A stretch of 64,000 nucleotides of DNA from Enterobacter kobei (GCF_001729765.1 NZ_CP017181.1:3410001-3474000), one strand, 5' to 3'. Shown: positions 20,689-30,574, counted from the stretch's first letter. Program-made: numbers and translations. The notes: generated by a model from the sequence alone, not told the origin.

Positions 20689-22593
20689 TTATGCGTGTCC
20701 GCGCTCGCGCCACCAGGCGATAAGCTGCAGGTAGTTGTCCCGGATGCGCGCCACCAGCTGCGCATCGTCAATATCGTGTTTCAGCCACGCGCGGGAGGCG
20801 TCGCCAAACAGCGTGCGCCCCACGGCGAAGCCTTTAACCAGCGTCTGCCCTGCGGCGGCTTTGAAGTCGGCACGCAACTGCTCTGCCGGGGCATCCAGAC
20901 CGAGGATCACCACCCCGCGGCAGTGCGGGTCCCGGCGTTCGATAATCTCGTTCAGTGCCGTCCAGCCGCTGGCTGAGAGCGGCGGCAGTTTCCACCAGTC
21001 AGGGTAAATCCCCAGGTTGTAGAAACGGGAGATGGCGCGCAGGTAGAGCGCGTCGCTGCGCGGCATGCTGGCGGGCAATATCACCTCCAGCAGCAGTTCA
21101 TGCCCGGACTGGCAGCAGGCGTGGTACACCTCGGCGATTTTCTGCTCCTGCTCAAGGCGCAGGCCGTGGGCATCTTCCGGATGGAAAAAGACCAGACATT
21201 TCACCACGTGCTCCTGCGGCCAGCTGATGAGCTGGGTGCCGATGTTACCGTGCTCCATCTCCAGCGGCCGGGAGCCCGGCAGCTCAATGGGACGACCAAT
21301 CCACCACCCTTCCCCGGTGATGGCGTTTAGCGCATCCTGACCAAAGGTGCCGTCGCACAGCAGACCGGCTTTACCCTCCAGCCCGGCGCGGTTTGCCGCC
21401 TCGCGGCTGGCCTGGAGGATCAGCTGCTTCAGTGCCGGAATGCGCCCGATCGACGCACCGCACTGCAGCGCCATCTCTTCCAGCTGGCTGCGATGGTCGA
21501 AAGCCATCACGCACAGCTCCGGCCATTCGCGACGGCGGGTCGTCACCCGGTGGAGATGGTTAAGACGCGGGTCAAGATCCGGGCGCGGAACACGTGCGGC
21601 GCGGGAAAGATAATCATCCAGCTCTGTTTTGCTCGGCATCGCCGGAGCGCAGCCGTGGCGAGAGACCACCAGCGCACCGCAGGCATTGGCATAGCGGCAC
21701 GCCTGCTCCCAGCCTTCGTCGTTCAGGTAACCGCGCAGCAGGCCGGACATAAACGCGTCCCCTGCGCCGAGAACATTCAGCACCTCGACGCGCACGCCGG
21801 TCACCGTCAGGCCGTCGTCCAGACGAGGCGGAATGGCATCGGTATAGACCGAACAGCCCAGCGCGCCGCGTTTGCAGACCAGCGTAGCCTGACTCACGCC
21901 ACGCACCTGCGCCAGCGCCTGCAGGGTATCGGTGCTGCCGCCCGCAATGTGGAACTCCTCCTCGGTGCCGACAATCACGTCGAAGAGGTGCAGCACCTCC
22001 TGCAGCTCGCGGGTGACCTTATCGGCGGCGATAAAGCGCGTTTCCCCGTCGCCTAAGGAGGTCAGCCCCCACAGCACCGGACGGTAGTCGATATCCAGCA
22101 CCGTGCGCACGCCGTGGCGGCGGGCATAGCCCAGCGCCGTCAGCACCGCCTCGCGGGTCTGGGGATGAGAAAGGTGAGTCCCGGTGATGGCAAGACACCG
22201 TGCGGAGGCAATGTAACTTTCGTCCACATCGCTGGCGGTAATCGCCATATCCGCGCAGTTATCGCGATAAAAAATCAGAGGAAAAGTGTCCCGGTCTTTA
22301 ATGCCGAGCAGCACCAGCGCCGTGAGGCGTTCTTTGTCGGTAATCAGATGGCTGGTATCGCAGCCCACCTGATTTAACTCTTCCCGCAGGAAGCGGCCCA
22401 TATGTTCATCGCCGACGCGCGCCAGCATCGACGAGCGTAACCCCTGTCGCGCGGTGCCGTACGCCACGTTGCCGGACGACCCGCCAAGATATTTGGCGAA
22501 GCTCGACACATCTTCCAGACGGGCGCCAATTTGCTGACTGTAGAGGTCTACCGCCACGCGGCCCATGCATATCACATCAAACTGCTTTTCCAC
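20689..22593 (-). CDS. iolC: Bifunctional 5-dehydro-2-deoxygluconokinase / DUF2090 aldolase-type protein
   Basis: 634 aa, about twice the length of a plain IolC. Residues 1-320 are a PfkB sugar kinase (GGSSGNVAYGTARQG, and ATP/anion hole NVLGAGDAFMSGLLRG with catalytic Asp), phosphorylating 5-dehydro-2-deoxygluconate. Residues 330-634 are a DUF2090 TIM-barrel domain (VMAFDHRSQLEEMALQCG), found in proteobacterial iol clusters as the aldolase splitting the phosphorylated product to DHAP and malonate semialdehyde. No separate iolJ is in the cluster, which supports the fused role. The aldolase activity is inferred from family and context. Confidence 0.9.
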   Translation of the reverse strand: MEKQFDVICMGRVAVDLYSQQIGARLEDVSSFAKYLGGSSGNVAYGTARQGLRSSMLARVGDEHMGRFLREELNQVGCDTSHLITDKERLTALVLLGIKDRDTFPLIFYRDNCADMAITASDVDESYIASARCLAITGTHLSHPQTREAVLTALGYARRHGVRTVLDIDYRPVLWGLTSLGDGETRFIAADKVTRELQEVLHLFDVIVGTEEEFHIAGGSTDTLQALAQVRGVSQATLVCKRGALGCSVYTDAIPPRLDDGLTVTGVRVEVLNVLGAGDAFMSGLLRGYLNDEGWEQACRYANACGALVVSRHGCAPAMPSKTELDDYLSRAARVPRPDLDPRLNHLHRVTTRRREWPELCVMAFDHRSQLEEMALQCGASIGRIPALKQLILQASREAANRAGLEGKAGLLCDGTFGQDALNAITGEGWWIGRPIELPGSRPLEMEHGNIGTQLISWPQEHVVKCLVFFHPEDAHGLRLEQEQKIAEVYHACCQSGHELLLEVILPASMPRSDALYLRAISRFYNLGIYPDWWKLPPLSASGWTALNEIIERRDPHCRGVVILGLDAPAEQLRADFKAAAGQTLVKGFAVGRTLFGDASRAWLKHDIDDAQLVARIRDNYLQLIAWWRERGHA

Positions 22594-22605
22594 GTTGAAC
22601 CCTCT

Positions 22606-23739
22606 TCAGACAATGTCGTTCACGTTCAGCCAGCGGCCTTCCAGGTGTGAGAGTGCTATCGCGTCCAGCACGCGAGACACCTTCCAGCCCTCTTCGAAGT
22701 CCGGCCACATCGGCGCGTCGGCGGCAATCCCGTCCACCAGGTCACGCACCTCCACCGTTTTTTGATCGTTAAAGCCAATCCCATGGCCTGCCCCCATGCA
22801 GAACGCACCGTAGTCCGGGTGAGCCGGGCCGACGAGCAGCGTGCGGAATCCCTGACGGTTCACCGGGTCGTCATGCAGATAGAGCTTCAGCTCGGCCATG
22901 CGCTCCTGAGTGAAACTGATGGCACCTTTCATCCCGGTGATGACATACGACAGCCCCATCTTGCGGCCGCAGGCGACGCGGGAGGTTTCAATGACGCCCT
23001 GCGCCCCGCCCGCAAAACGCACCATCGCGTGGGCCTGATCCTCGTTTTCGACGGCAATCATCTCTGCCGAACCCGCCTTCGCCGGACGTGCCGGGACCAC
23101 GATCTTCAGGTCGCCGCAGACCTGCTCGATATCTCCCACCAGGTACTGGGCCATATTGACGATATGCGCCGCGAGGTCGCCCAGCGCCCCCAGGCCTGCG
23201 GTCTCTTTGAAGCAGTGCCAGTGAATGGGCGAGAGCGGGTCGGCCATATAGTCTTCGTTGTGAGTGCCGTAGAAGTGGATCACCTCGCCAATCTCGCCGC
23301 GCGCGATAATCTCCTTCGCCAGCTGCGCGGTCGGGTTTTTCATGTAGTTGAACCCCACCAGCGTTTTCACCCCTGCCCGCTTTGCGGCGTCGACCATTTC
23401 ACGCGCGTCATGGGCGTTGAGCGCCAGCGGCTTTTCGGAGTAGACGTGTTTGCCGTGACGGATCGCCTCCAGCGCCATCTCTTTATGCAGATGGTTGGGA
23501 GAGCAAATATCCACCACGTCAATGGCCGGGTCGGCCACCAGCGCCCGCCAGTCCCCGGTGGAGCGGTTGAAGCCAAACGCCTGTGCCCGCGCTGCCGCCA
23601 GTTCCGGCGTAACTTCCGCCACCATCTCGCGCACCAGCCTGCCGCGCAGGTTGAACACCGTCGGGGCCTGGGCATAGGCGATGGCGTGCGCCTTGCCGAT
23701 ATACCCGGTGCCAATCAATCCAATACGAACCTCTTTCAT
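22606..23739 (-). CDS. Gfo/Idh/MocA family oxidoreductase of the inositol cluster
   Basis: 377 aa NAD(P)-dependent sugar or inositol dehydrogenase. The N-terminal Rossmann motif is IGLIGTGYIGKAHA, the catalytic Lys lies in YSEKPLALN, and an alpha/beta C domain follows. It differs from iolG in length and sequence, so it probably oxidises a stereoisomer (scyllo- or D-chiro-inositol) or a glycoside. The second of two adjacent ATGs (23737-23739) is preferred because GAGG sits 6 bases before it. It lies between the ABC permease gene and iolC with short gaps. Confidence 0.85.
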   Translation of the reverse strand: MKEVRIGLIGTGYIGKAHAIAYAQAPTVFNLRGRLVREMVAEVTPELAAARAQAFGFNRSTGDWRALVADPAIDVVDICSPNHLHKEMALEAIRHGKHVYSEKPLALNAHDAREMVDAAKRAGVKTLVGFNYMKNPTAQLAKEIIARGEIGEVIHFYGTHNEDYMADPLSPIHWHCFKETAGLGALGDLAAHIVNMAQYLVGDIEQVCGDLKIVVPARPAKAGSAEMIAVENEDQAHAMVRFAGGAQGVIETSRVACGRKMGLSYVITGMKGAISFTQERMAELKLYLHDDPVNRQGFRTLLVGPAHPDYGAFCMGAGHGIGFNDQKTVEVRDLVDGIAADAPMWPDFEEGWKVSRVLDAIALSHLEGRWLNVNDIV

Positions 23740-23747
23740 CATGATCC

Positions 23748-24776
23748 TCACAGTGCGCCGCGACGGCTCTTGGCGTAGGTGTCAAACGCCACCGCCAGAA
23801 CGATAATTAATCCGGTGATAATTTGCTGGTAGTAGGCTGAGACGTTCATCAGCACCAGGCCGTTAATCAGAATGCCCATGATGATGGAGCCGATAATGGT
23901 GCCGCCAATACGCCCGTAACCGCCCATCAGCGAGGTACCGCCGATCACCACCGAGGCGATGACGCGCAGCTCAAAGGAGATACCGGCTACCGCCTCGGCG
24001 CTTCCCAGACGCGCGCTCAGAATGAAGCCCGCCAGCCCCGCCAGACAGCCAATCAGCACGTAGACGCTGACCAGCACGCGCTTGACGTTCACCCCCGCCA
24101 GGCGTGCCGCCTCAGGGTTTCCGCCAATGGCGTAGACGAAACGGCCCCAGCGGGTTTTATGCAGCGCCAGATACCCCCCCAGGGCGACGAGGGCGAATAT
24201 CCAGATAGGAATGGAGATGCCGAGCAACTCCCCGCGCCCCCACCAGCGGTAACCCGGGTCGAAACCGGCAATCGGCGCGCCGTCGTTAATCACCAGCGTC
24301 AGGCCACGCCAGATGGTCATCCCGCCGAGGGTGACAATAAACGGCGGCAGGCGCAGGCGCGTGACGCCCAGACCATGCAGGAAGCCAATTGCCGTGCCCA
24401 TCGCCAGACAAATCCCCAGCCCAATCAGCCAGCTCATGCCACCCCAGGCGTTCGGGTCGACGGTGGTGAAGTTGTCGCCCTTGATCACGTACGCCGCAGT
24501 CATGGCGCACACCGCCAGAATGGAGCCGACGGAGAGGTCGATCCCGGCGGTCAGGATGACGAAAGTCATCCCCACGGCCATGATCCCGTAGATGGAGACT
24601 TCGGTTAAAATGTTGAAAATATTGCGTTCAGAGAAAAAGTTGCTGTTCTGCGACTGGAAGAAGATCAGCAGCAGGATCATGAAAATCAGCACCCCGAATC
24701 GCTCGAAGAAGGCGATGGGATCGATGCGTCCGGCGCGTTTGACCGGGGCCTGCGTTTTAGAAATCATCTGCGTCAT
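23748..24776 (-). CDS. Sugar ABC transporter permease (probable inositol)
   Basis: RbsC/XylH-type inner-membrane permease, 342 aa, with about eight to ten hydrophobic segments. It has the family motif GGNPEAARLAGVNVKRV in the cytoplasmic loop that contacts the ATPase. It is part of the binding-protein, ATPase and permease set inside the iol unit, so myo-inositol or an isomer is the likely substrate. Confidence 0.9.
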   Translation of the reverse strand: MTQMISKTQAPVKRAGRIDPIAFFERFGVLIFMILLLIFFQSQNSNFFSERNIFNILTEVSIYGIMAVGMTFVILTAGIDLSVGSILAVCAMTAAYVIKGDNFTTVDPNAWGGMSWLIGLGICLAMGTAIGFLHGLGVTRLRLPPFIVTLGGMTIWRGLTLVINDGAPIAGFDPGYRWWGRGELLGISIPIWIFALVALGGYLALHKTRWGRFVYAIGGNPEAARLAGVNVKRVLVSVYVLIGCLAGLAGFILSARLGSAEAVAGISFELRVIASVVIGGTSLMGGYGRIGGTIIGSIIMGILINGLVLMNVSAYYQQIITGLIIVLAVAFDTYAKSRRGAL

Positions 24777-24787
24777 GAGAAACTCCG

Positions 24788-26335
24788 TTATGCCGCGTTC
24801 AGGGCGTTGTGGTTGATGGCCATCATCGTCATCAGCCGTTCTTCGTTAGCGTCGTCACCGTGGATCTCGCCGGTCACCCGCCCTTCACTGAGGGTGATGA
24901 TCCGGTCAGATACCGCCATCACTTCAGGCAGATCGGAGGAGATCACGATCACCGCCACGCCCTTTTTCGCCATCTCAAACAGCACCTGGTGCACTTCCGA
25001 TTTGGTGCCCACGTCGATACCGCGCGTCGGCTCATCGACAATCAGCACGCGAGGATTGAGCGCCATGCAGCGCGCGAGGATCACCTTTTGCTGGTTACCG
25101 CCGGAGAGCTTGCGCACCTCCTGCGCGCTGTTAACCATTTTGATCTGCAGCGCCTGGCGGTAGGACTCAATCAGATCGTCCTCTTTGCGGGTATTCACGA
25201 ACCAGCGCCACTGCAGCAGCGAGGAGAGGCAGGAGAGCGACAGGTTGTCGCGAATCGACAGCCCCAGCACCGCCCCCTCTTTTTTACGGTCTTCCGGTAC
25301 CAGCGCCACGCCCTGATCGAGGGCGTAGAGCGGGTCGCGCGGCTGGTACGGCACGCCGTCCAGCTCAAAGCTGCCGGAGGTAAAGGCATCTGCGCCGAAC
25401 AGACAGCGCGCCACTTCGGTACGCCCCGCGCCCACCAGGCCAGCAATCCCTAACACTTCCCCGGCGTGGACGTGGAAGCTGATGTCGTGCAGGGCAATGC
25501 CGTGGGGATCGAGCGGCGGCTTCTCGCGGCTCAGCCCCTTCACCGCCAGGCGGACGGGTTTGTCTTCATGATGCGTTTCGCTGGCCGGACGACGATTAAA
25601 GGCCACGTCGCGCCCGACCATCAGGCGGATCAGCTGCTCAACGTTGGTTTCCGCCACCGCACCGGTACCGGTGAAACGGCCGTCCTGGAAAACGGTGAAG
25701 CGGTCGCAGAGCTGGAAAACTTCATGCAGACGGTGGGTAACGTAAATAATGCTCACCCCGCGGTTTTTCAGCTCACGCACCACGCGGTGCAGGCTTTCCA
25801 CCTCGCTGTCGCTCAGCGCGGCAGAAGGTTCATCCATGATAATCAGCCTGGCGTTGAGGGTCAGCGCCCGGGCAATCTCCACCATCTGCTGCTGGGCGAC
25901 GCTCAGGCGGGCCACCGGCGTGGTTGGCGCAACGTTCAGCTGCAGGTAATCGAGAATGACCTGCGCCTCCTGGTTAACCGCTTTTTCGTCGACGATCAGA
26001 TTACGTTTGCGCGGTTCGCGCCCGAGAAACATGTTTTCCGCGACGGTCATATTGGGCAGCAGGTTAAATTCCTGATAGATGGTGATAATGCCCTTGTTTT
26101 GCCGCTCAACGGGGGAATCATCCACCGGCAGCATTTCGCCGTTAAACCAGATATCCCCCCGGGTTTGCGGCTGCGCGCCCGCGAGCGCCTTCAGCAGCGT
26201 GGATTTTCCCGCTCCGTTTTCCCCCAGCAGGGCATGGATCTCCCCCGCGCCGACGGTCAGCTGAGCGCTGCTCAGCGCCCAGACGCCGGAAAAACTTTTG
26301 GCCAGGTCGGTCACTTTCAGTAAGGGTTGCGACAT
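24788..26335 (-). CDS. Sugar ABC transporter ATP-binding protein (probable inositol)
   Basis: 515 aa with two nucleotide-binding domains (RbsA/MglA class). The first has Walker A GENGAGKSTLLKAL, signature LSVAQQQMVEIARAL and Walker B LIIMDEPSAAL. The second has a degenerate Walker A GLVGAGRTEVARCLF (Arg-Thr for Lys-Ser), normal in this class, then LSGGNQQKVILAR and VLIVDEPTRGID. It is 11 bp from the permease gene. Confidence 0.92.
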   Translation of the reverse strand: MSQPLLKVTDLAKSFSGVWALSSAQLTVGAGEIHALLGENGAGKSTLLKALAGAQPQTRGDIWFNGEMLPVDDSPVERQNKGIITIYQEFNLLPNMTVAENMFLGREPRKRNLIVDEKAVNQEAQVILDYLQLNVAPTTPVARLSVAQQQMVEIARALTLNARLIIMDEPSAALSDSEVESLHRVVRELKNRGVSIIYVTHRLHEVFQLCDRFTVFQDGRFTGTGAVAETNVEQLIRLMVGRDVAFNRRPASETHHEDKPVRLAVKGLSREKPPLDPHGIALHDISFHVHAGEVLGIAGLVGAGRTEVARCLFGADAFTSGSFELDGVPYQPRDPLYALDQGVALVPEDRKKEGAVLGLSIRDNLSLSCLSSLLQWRWFVNTRKEDDLIESYRQALQIKMVNSAQEVRKLSGGNQQKVILARCMALNPRVLIVDEPTRGIDVGTKSEVHQVLFEMAKKGVAVIVISSDLPEVMAVSDRIITLSEGRVTGEIHGDDANEERLMTMMAINHNALNAA

Positions 26336-26359
26336 CGGTCTGCTCCTCCTTTAGAGTGC

Positions 26360-26379
26360 GCCGCCGCTCGCGCGGCGGC
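26360..26379. other. GC-rich hairpin between binding-protein and ATPase genes
   Basis: Perfect stem GCCGCCG/CGGCGGC with 6-base loop, directly after the binding-protein gene in the leftward transcript and without a T run. Such stems often stabilise the upstream message so that the binding protein is made in excess. Confidence 0.6.
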
Positions 26380-26389
26380 TGCGGATACG

Positions 26390-27319
26390 TCAGTTACCGG
26401 CCTCACCGATACGTTCAGCCTGCTGCAGATTCTCTTTGGTGATCAGCGTCGGCGGGTAGTCGGCCCCGGTGATGGCTTTCTTCTCGCGCACGTTGGCCAC
26501 CAACTGGCTCATCGCCGTCTGCACCGCAAAGCCCGGACGCTGATCCGCCGTTACCGCCAGCCAGCCGTCGCGCACGCGGGCCAGCGCTTCCGGTACCGCA
26601 TCAAAACCGGTGACCAGAATTTCGCCCGGCTTCACGCCCTGGCTCTGCAGCGCTTCAATCGCGCCCAGCGCCATATCGTCGTTAGCGGAGAGGATCACCT
26701 GCGGGCGCTTCGGCAGAGAAGGCAGAACGCTTTCCACGATGCGCATCCCTTCCGAACGCATCCAGTTTCCGGTCTGATCGGCGACGATCTTATACTTATC
26801 CCCACCCGCCTTCAGGCTGTCGCGGATCCCTTTGGTGCGTTCAATATTGGAGGAGGAGCCCGGCTGACCGGTCAGCAGAATAATCTCCGCCCCGTCGGGG
26901 AATTTGGTTTTCACGAAGTCGCCAATCGCCTGGCCGCCTTTGTAGTTGTTAGCCCCGAAGTGCGGCACTTTTTTCTGGCTGTCGACGGAGCGGTCAAGGG
27001 TCACCACCGGCAGCTTCGCATCCTGAATTTCATCTACCGCGCTGGAGACAGCGTTTACGTCATTCGGGGAGACGATAAAGCCCTGCGCCCCACGGGTGAT
27101 GGCATTTTCCAGGTCAGCCACCTGTTTCGGTGAACTGCCCTGCCCGTCCAGCACCTGAAGCTTCACGCCCATCTCTTTTGCGGCTTTCACCGCCGTGCGC
27201 TGCATGTGTACTTCAAACGGCATGGCCAGGTTTGGCGTACTGAAAACAATTTGCTCGTTTTCGGCGAGGGCAGCCCCGGACGTCATGGCGATGAGGGCGG
27301 CTACGATCAGTTTTTTCAT
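26390..27319 (-). CDS. Sugar ABC transporter substrate-binding protein (probable inositol)
   Basis: 309 aa periplasmic binding protein of the ribose/inositol type (Peripla_BP_4). It has a clear Sec signal (MKKLIVAALIAMTSGAALA), then the two-lobed domain with FSTPNLAMPFEVHMQ, FIVSPNDVNAV and VILSANDDMALGAIEA. The ATG at 27317-27319 is chosen because it begins the signal peptide. It lies 31 bp after iolG and before the ATPase gene, so it delivers the pathway substrate. Confidence 0.92.
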   Translation of the reverse strand: MKKLIVAALIAMTSGAALAENEQIVFSTPNLAMPFEVHMQRTAVKAAKEMGVKLQVLDGQGSSPKQVADLENAITRGAQGFIVSPNDVNAVSSAVDEIQDAKLPVVTLDRSVDSQKKVPHFGANNYKGGQAIGDFVKTKFPDGAEIILLTGQPGSSSNIERTKGIRDSLKAGGDKYKIVADQTGNWMRSEGMRIVESVLPSLPKRPQVILSANDDMALGAIEALQSQGVKPGEILVTGFDAVPEALARVRDGWLAVTADQRPGFAVQTAMSQLVANVREKKAITGADYPPTLITKENLQQAERIGEAGN

Positions 27320-27350
27320 TATTATGTCTCTCTGTGTAGGGTGGTTGTGT

Positions 27351-28337
27351 TTAGAGGACGATCTCGCGCTGGCTACGCAGCGACTCCAGCGCTTTATCCG
27401 CGAGGTACAGCGCACGTTCACCATCATCACCGCTGCAGTCAGGCACCGCTTCGCCGCGCAGGACCGCAACAAAGTGTTCCCATTCCGCGGCGTAAGCGGA
27501 TTTGTAGCGCTGCAGGAAGAAGTGTTCCGGCAGCGCGCTGGTGCAGCCCTGTTTGCCGTAGTGCTGCACCTGGTTTTCCAGAATATTGCCCGCGCACAGC
27601 AGCCCTTCGGAGCCGTGCAGCTCCAGGCGCTGGTCGTATCCGTAAGATGAGCGGCGGCTGTTGACAATGGTCGCCATCGCGCCGGAGGCATATTTCAGAA
27701 CGATAAATGCGGTGTCGATATCCCCCGCCTCGCCAATCGCCGGATCGACCAGGTTACTGCCCTGGGCATAGACCGACACCGGCTCTTCGCCCATGATGAA
27801 GCGCGCCATATCAAAGTCGTGAATGGTCATATCGCGGAACATGCCGCCGGAGACGCGCACGTACTCTGCAGGCGGCGGAGACGGGTCGCGGGAGATAATC
27901 AGCAGCGATTCCGGCTTGCCGATGCGCCCGGCCTGGGCGTCGGTTTTCACCCGGCGGAACTGCGGGTCAAAGCGGCGGTTAAAGCCGATAAACAGCGGCA
28001 CATCGTACTCTTTGACCACTTTCAGGCAGTCGCGCACGCGGGCAAGGTCGAGGTGTACCGGCTTTTCGCAAAAGATGGCTTTGCCATGGCGGGCGGCCAT
28101 TTCAATCAGATCGGCGTGGGTGTCGGTCGCGGAGGCAATCAGCACGGCGTGAACGTTAGGGTCGGTCATCGCTTCATCCAGGCTCTGCTGACGGGCCTGA
28201 TACTGCGTGGCGAGACGGGTGGCAAATTCTTGATTCGGGTCAACCACGGACCAGAGCGTGGTCGCGCCGTGGCTGGCGATGTTAGCTGCATGTACCTGGC
28301 CAATTCGGCCAGCGCCCAGTAAAGCAATGTTAAACAT
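27351..28337 (-). CDS. iolG: Inositol 2-dehydrogenase
   Basis: First step of the pathway: myo-inositol + NAD to scyllo-inosose. 328 aa with N-terminal Rossmann GLGxxG-like LLGAGRIGQVHA, catalytic Lys in FCEKPVHLD and the downstream Asp/His pair in RDMTIHDFDMARF. It is the first gene of the seven-gene-plus leftward unit ending in iolB. The 300-bp gap upstream holds an IolR-like operator, a CRP-like box and a nested repeat. Confidence 0.95.
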   Translation of the reverse strand: MFNIALLGAGRIGQVHAANIASHGATTLWSVVDPNQEFATRLATQYQARQQSLDEAMTDPNVHAVLIASATDTHADLIEMAARHGKAIFCEKPVHLDLARVRDCLKVVKEYDVPLFIGFNRRFDPQFRRVKTDAQAGRIGKPESLLIISRDPSPPPAEYVRVSGGMFRDMTIHDFDMARFIMGEEPVSVYAQGSNLVDPAIGEAGDIDTAFIVLKYASGAMATIVNSRRSSYGYDQRLELHGSEGLLCAGNILENQVQHYGKQGCTSALPEHFFLQRYKSAYAAEWEHFVAVLRGEAVPDCSGDDGERALYLADKALESLRSQREIVL

Positions 28338-28382
28338 AACGGCTCCCGGTGTTGGTGAATGCTGTGAACTAACGACCCTATA

Positions 28383-28400
28383 AATAAAACATTTATTTCA
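28383..28400. promoter_or_regulatory. Predicted IolR operator upstream of iolG
   Basis: Read leftward, TGAAATAAATGTTTTATT matches the site before iolA (TGAAACAAATATTCCATT) at 14 of 18 positions. It fits a relaxed GRAA-N6-TTYY pattern, related to the GGAA-N6-TTCC motif described for RpiR-type IolR proteins. It would lie just downstream of a candidate -10 CATAAT (28419-28424, leftward). Confidence 0.5.
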
Positions 28401-28469
28401 TTTTTATAAATAGTGAAAATTATGTTTTTGAGTGCGGGTTAACACTTTTGAGATGAATGAGATAAATTT

Positions 28470-28485
28470 TGTTATCAATCTCACA
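28470..28485. promoter_or_regulatory. CRP-like box upstream of iolG
   Basis: Leftward TGTGA-GATTGA-TAACA matches the CRP core TGTGA-N6-TCACA at 9 of 10 defined bases. It is centred about 65 bp before the start expected from the CATAAT at 28419-28424, so cAMP-CRP activation of the inositol uptake and catabolic unit is plausible. Confidence 0.45.
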
Positions 28486-28507
28486 ACATAGGAGAAGGTG
28501 CTGCTAA

Positions 28508-28602
28508 CCCCTCACCCCTGCCCTCTCCCCAAAGGGGCGAGGGAGAAAAGAGTGCACCACACCATCCCCTCTCCCCTTTGGGGAGAGGGTTAGGGTGAGG
28601 GG
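28508..28602. repeat. Nested inverted repeat between iolD and iolG
   Basis: Two arms of about 36 bp (28508-28543 and 28566-28602) are inverted copies with a few mismatches. Each arm contains its own palindrome, CCCTCTCCCC-AAAGGGG and similar. The element looks like a dispersed enterobacterial repeat and could fold into a large structure ending the iolA-iolD transcript. Confidence 0.75.
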
Positions 28603-28637
28603 AAAATGAAATGAAAATTTCGTTACGGCGGGAAAAC

Positions 28638-30563
28638 TTAATACTGGCGGGCTTTTTTCACCTGCGCCTGCGTTTGCAGAGCGGCTTCACGTACGGCAGA
28701 AGACGCCGCCACCTGCGCGTCGCCGGTTCGCCACCACGAGGCGTAGTCATGGGTCATGGTCTTCGGGAGCACCTTGATGTCCAGCAGCGTCGGGCCCGGA
28801 TGCGCGCGTGACGCCTCCAGCGCCGCCAGCAGGCTTTGCTCATCGTTCACCCGCCACGCGCGGCAGCCGTAGCTTTCCGCGTTTTGGGCAAAATCGACCT
28901 TCACCAGCGGCCCGTCCAGCCGTCCGGTTTCCGGGTTGCGATGGCGGTTTTCGGTGCCAAAGCTCCCCATGCCGTGCCCCATCTGCAGATTGTTAATGCA
29001 GCCAAAGCTGGCGTTATCAAACAGCAGAACGGTGACCTTAATCCCCTCCTGCACCGCGGTTTGCAGCTCGGAGTGCAGCATCATGTACGAGCCATCCCCC
29101 ACCATGGCGTACACCGGCTGGTCGGGTCTGGCGAGCTTCGCACCGATGGCCGCCGCAATCTCGTAGCCCATGCAGGAGTATCCGTATTCCAGGTGATAGC
29201 TGTCCGGCGTTTTCACCTGCCAGAGCCGCTGTAAATCGCCCGGCAGCGATCCGGCCGCCCCCACCACGATGGCGCTATCTTCAATATGCTGGTTGATCAA
29301 CCCCAGCAACCGCGTCTGGGTCAGGCGAGTGTTGAGCGTTTCGCCATATTCCACCAGCTGGCTATCCAGGTGCCCTGCCACTTCGGGCGCATCAGCAGGA
29401 TGCCACTGGCGATCCCACAGGCGACGGCACTCGTCGCGCCACGCGGATTTCGCCTGGGCGATCGCCTCTCCCCAGCCGCTGCGATAATCGCCGAGCGACT
29501 GGGTTAAGGCCTGAAGCCCGGTTTGGGCATCGGCGATCAGTGCGGTGGCGTCCAGCTTCAGGGCGTCAAACTCCGCCACGTTCAGCAGCAGAAATTCGAC
29601 GTCCGGATGGGAAAAGAGCGCCTTGGAGCCGGTGGTAAAGTCAGTAAGACGCGTGCCGATGCCAATCACTAAATCCGCCTGGGGCGCGAGCTGGTTGGCC
29701 GCCAGTCCCCCCGTCACCCCAACGCCACCCAGGTTAAGTGGGTGGTCACTTACCAGCGCCCCCTTCCCGGCCTGGGTTTCGGCAAACGGCAGCTGCAGCG
29801 TCTCGACAAATTCGCGAAACGCCTCATGCGCGCCGGAATAGCGCACGCCGCCGCCGCACACCACCAGCGGACGACGCTTGCGGGCGATCAGCGCCCGCGC
29901 CTGCGCCAGACGCTGCGGGTCAGGCGGACGACGTTCGATGTGGTGCACGCGGCGCGCGAAGAAGCTCAGGGGATAATCCCAGGCTTCCCCCTGCACGTCC
30001 TGCGGCAGGCAGAGGGTCACCGCCCCGGTATTGGCGGGGTCAGTAAGCGTTCGCATCGCGCTTAGCATGGCGCTCATCAGCTGCTCGGGACGGTTGATAC
30101 GGTCCCAGTAGCGAGAGACAGGACGGAAGCAGTCGTTGGTGCTGATGCTGAGATCGTGATACTGCTCGATCTGCTGCAGCACCGGGTCCGGCTGGCGGCT
30201 GGCGTAGATATCGCCCGGCAGTAATAGCAGCGGAATGCGGTTCGCCGTAGCGGTTGCCGCCGCGGTCACCATATTGGCGGCGCCCGGCCCGACGGAGGAG
30301 GTGACGGCGAAAATGCGCTGACGGCGGTGCTGTTTGGCGAATCCCGTCGCCATATGGGCAATGCCCTGCTCGTTGCAGCCCTGCATCACCTGCAAATGGC
30401 CCGGATCTTGTTCCAGCGCCTGGCCGATACCGAGCACGTTACCGTGCCCGAAAATAGTCGCCACGCCCTCCACGAAGGGCATTTCGTCGCCATCCACGCT
30501 GACGTATTGTTGATTAAGGAACCGGACCAGCGCCTGGGCCATAGTCATACGTTCGGTTTGCAT
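28638..30563 (-). CDS. iolD: 3D-(3,5/4)-trihydroxycyclohexane-1,2-dione acylhydrolase
   Basis: Thiamine-diphosphate enzyme that hydrolyses the cyclic diketone to 5-deoxy-glucuronate, 641 aa. The ThDP/Mg motif starts at [12 protein letters not shown] and ends at [11 protein letters not shown]. The N-terminal PYR domain contains [14 protein letters not shown] and [14 protein letters not shown]. It is 11 bp after iolA, forming the iolA-iolD unit. Confidence 0.95.
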   Translation of the reverse strand: MQTERMTMAQALVRFLNQQYVSVDGDEMPFVEGVATIFGHGNVLGIGQALEQDPGHLQVMQGCNEQGIAHMATGFAKQHRRQRIFAVTSSVGPGAANMVTAAATATANRIPLLLLPGDIYASRQPDPVLQQIEQYHDLSISTNDCFRPVSRYWDRINRPEQLMSAMLSAMRTLTDPANTGAVTLCLPQDVQGEAWDYPLSFFARRVHHIERRPPDPQRLAQARALIARKRRPLVVCGGGVRYSGAHEAFREFVETLQLPFAETQAGKGALVSDHPLNLGGVGVTGGLAANQLAPQADLVIGIGTRLTDFTTGSKALFSHPDVEFLLLNVAEFDALKLDATALIADAQTGLQALTQSLGDYRSGWGEAIAQAKSAWRDECRRLWDRQWHPADAPEVAGHLDSQLVEYGETLNTRLTQTRLLGLINQHIEDSAIVVGAAGSLPGDLQRLWQVKTPDSYHLEYGYSCMGYEIAAAIGAKLARPDQPVYAMVGDGSYMMLHSELQTAVQEGIKVTVLLFDNASFGCINNLQMGHGMGSFGTENRHRNPETGRLDGPLVKVDFAQNAESYGCRAWRVNDEQSLLAALEASRAHPGPTLLDIKVLPKTMTHDYASWWRTGDAQVAASSAVREAALQTQAQVKKARQY

Positions 30564-30574
30564 AACGCCTCCTG

